A DNA stretch of 59,536 nt from Novosphingobium acidiphilum DSM 19966 (GTDB taxonomy: Bacteria > Pseudomonadota > Alphaproteobacteria > Sphingomonadales > Sphingomonadaceae), in assembly GCF_000429005.1 (NCBI RefSeq), contig NZ_AUBA01000020.1, positions 1 through 59,536 of the forward strand, in the 5' to 3' direction. Position 1 is the first letter of the stretch. The number at the start of each line of letters is the position of its first letter. Below the pieces are notes generated by a model. That model made no database searches. It saw only the letters and a list, made by a program, of their open reading frames with translations, and was not told the DNA's origin. The translations under genes were made by a program, and so were the position numbers. Of the stretch, positions 59,203 through 59,536 are shown piece after piece.

Positions 59203-59536
59203 CTAGGCGGCGTGGACAAATTTGAGCCAGTATCTGGCTGAGGCGATATGGACCATGCTGAGGAAGCTTTCTGCAAGCTGATCGTAGCGGGTAGCGATGG
59301 CGCGGTTGATTTTCAGGCGCCCGAAGAAGCGTTCGATGTGATTGCGTTCCTTGTAGAGCGTGCGATCATGTTCGACTTTAATCCGGCGGTTTGAGCGACC
59401 CGGGATGACGGCTTGGATGTTGCGATTGGCAAGATCGGCTCGGATTGCGTCTGCGTCGTACCCCTTGTCGGCCAGGAGCGCCTTTGGTGCTCGTTCCGGC
59501 AATGCAATCAAAGTGTTATACGCCTTGCAATCGGCT
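59203..59536 (-). CDS. IS5-family transposase, partial
   Basis: The C-terminal 110 residues of a DDE transposase, open at the right edge. Seen: ALLADKGYDADAIRADLANR (second Asp of the triad), VIPGRSNRRIKVEHDRTLYKERNHIERFFGRLKINRAIATRYD (partly; the Glu is in HIERFFGRLK) and a W-L-K-F ending. This is the IS5-type orfB. It reads toward bciA on the same strand. The IS end must lie between 59118 and 59202. Confidence 0.9.
   Translation of the reverse strand, partial: ADCKAYNTLIALPERAPKALLADKGYDADAIRADLANRNIQAVIPGRSNRRIKVEHDRTLYKERNHIERFFGRLKINRAIATRYDQLAESFLSMVHIASARYWLKFVHAA

Noticed and set aside
1..59536. CRISPR array
   Set aside because: No regularly spaced short repeats were seen, and there are no cas genes.

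Overview
This is a GC-rich alphaproteobacterial chromosome segment, most likely from the Sphingomonadales (Novosphingobium/Erythrobacter-like). The main reasons are an Atm1-type ABC exporter that closely resembles my recollection of the Novosphingobium aromaticivorans protein, the alphaproteobacterial lptD-surA-pdxA-rsmA and hdaA/purMN neighbourhoods, DUF2794 and DUF3297 proteins, and a 16S start that reads as sphingomonad. A divinyl-chlorophyllide 8-vinyl reductase (BciA) near the right edge suggests a present or ancestral aerobic anoxygenic phototroph.

Layout. 1-403: 5' end of a 16S rRNA gene on the minus strand, with its leader, boxA and promoter. 617-5444: a surface-polysaccharide block (GT2 glycosyltransferase, flippase, GT92-like glycosyltransferase) followed by an exported retropepsin-like protease. 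5492-8425: Atm1 exporter, an unknown gene and DUF1737. 8438-12391 (minus): MFS, hslU, hslV, bamE. 12598-15061: cytochrome bc1 chaperone, YceD and MATE in tightly overlapping order. 15095-23807: HerA-like ATPase, Dps, NUDIX, dinB, Bcr/CflA MFS, GGDEF-EAL protein, LysR, apaG. 23929-29610: recO, leuB, a polyprenyl-phosphate mannosyltransferase fused to GtrA, a PMT-type protein mannosyltransferase, metZ. 29615-34595: ubiK, tspO, tlyA, a lipoprotein, an unusual structured leader with an 18-codon ORF, ilvE, an SDR. 34724-41735: an AT-rich lipoprotein gene, DUF2794, hdaA, a membrane-anchored protein, purM, a purN-YjbR fusion, MFS, ndk. 41837-51280: holC, DUF2256 and pepA (minus), facing lptD-surA-pdxA-rsmA and an outer-membrane-type protein (plus), then DUF3297.

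51371-58064 is the accessory region. A tRNA-Val(CAC) gene carries an integrated element of about 6.7 kb bounded by 54-bp direct repeats of the tRNA 3' end. It encodes a tyrosine integrase near each end, an AlpA-like and a second small DNA-binding protein, a divergent XRE repressor with inverted-repeat operators between them, a small membrane protein, a VirB1-like lytic transglycosylase, a TacA/TacT toxin-antitoxin pair with its own operator, a truncated gene, and an IS1380-like remnant rearranged into a 133-bp perfect fold-back. Right of it lie bciA and an IS5-family transposase that runs off the window.

Most genes are housekeeping and recognisable. The least explained items are the micro-ORF leader upstream of ilvE, the double-integrase tRNA-Val element, the purN-YjbR fusion, the unknown genes at 7438-8232, 31422-32045, 34724-35230 and 36414-37673, and the outer-membrane-type protein at the end of the lptD operon. 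No computation was run; identities rest on reading motifs and on remembered family features.
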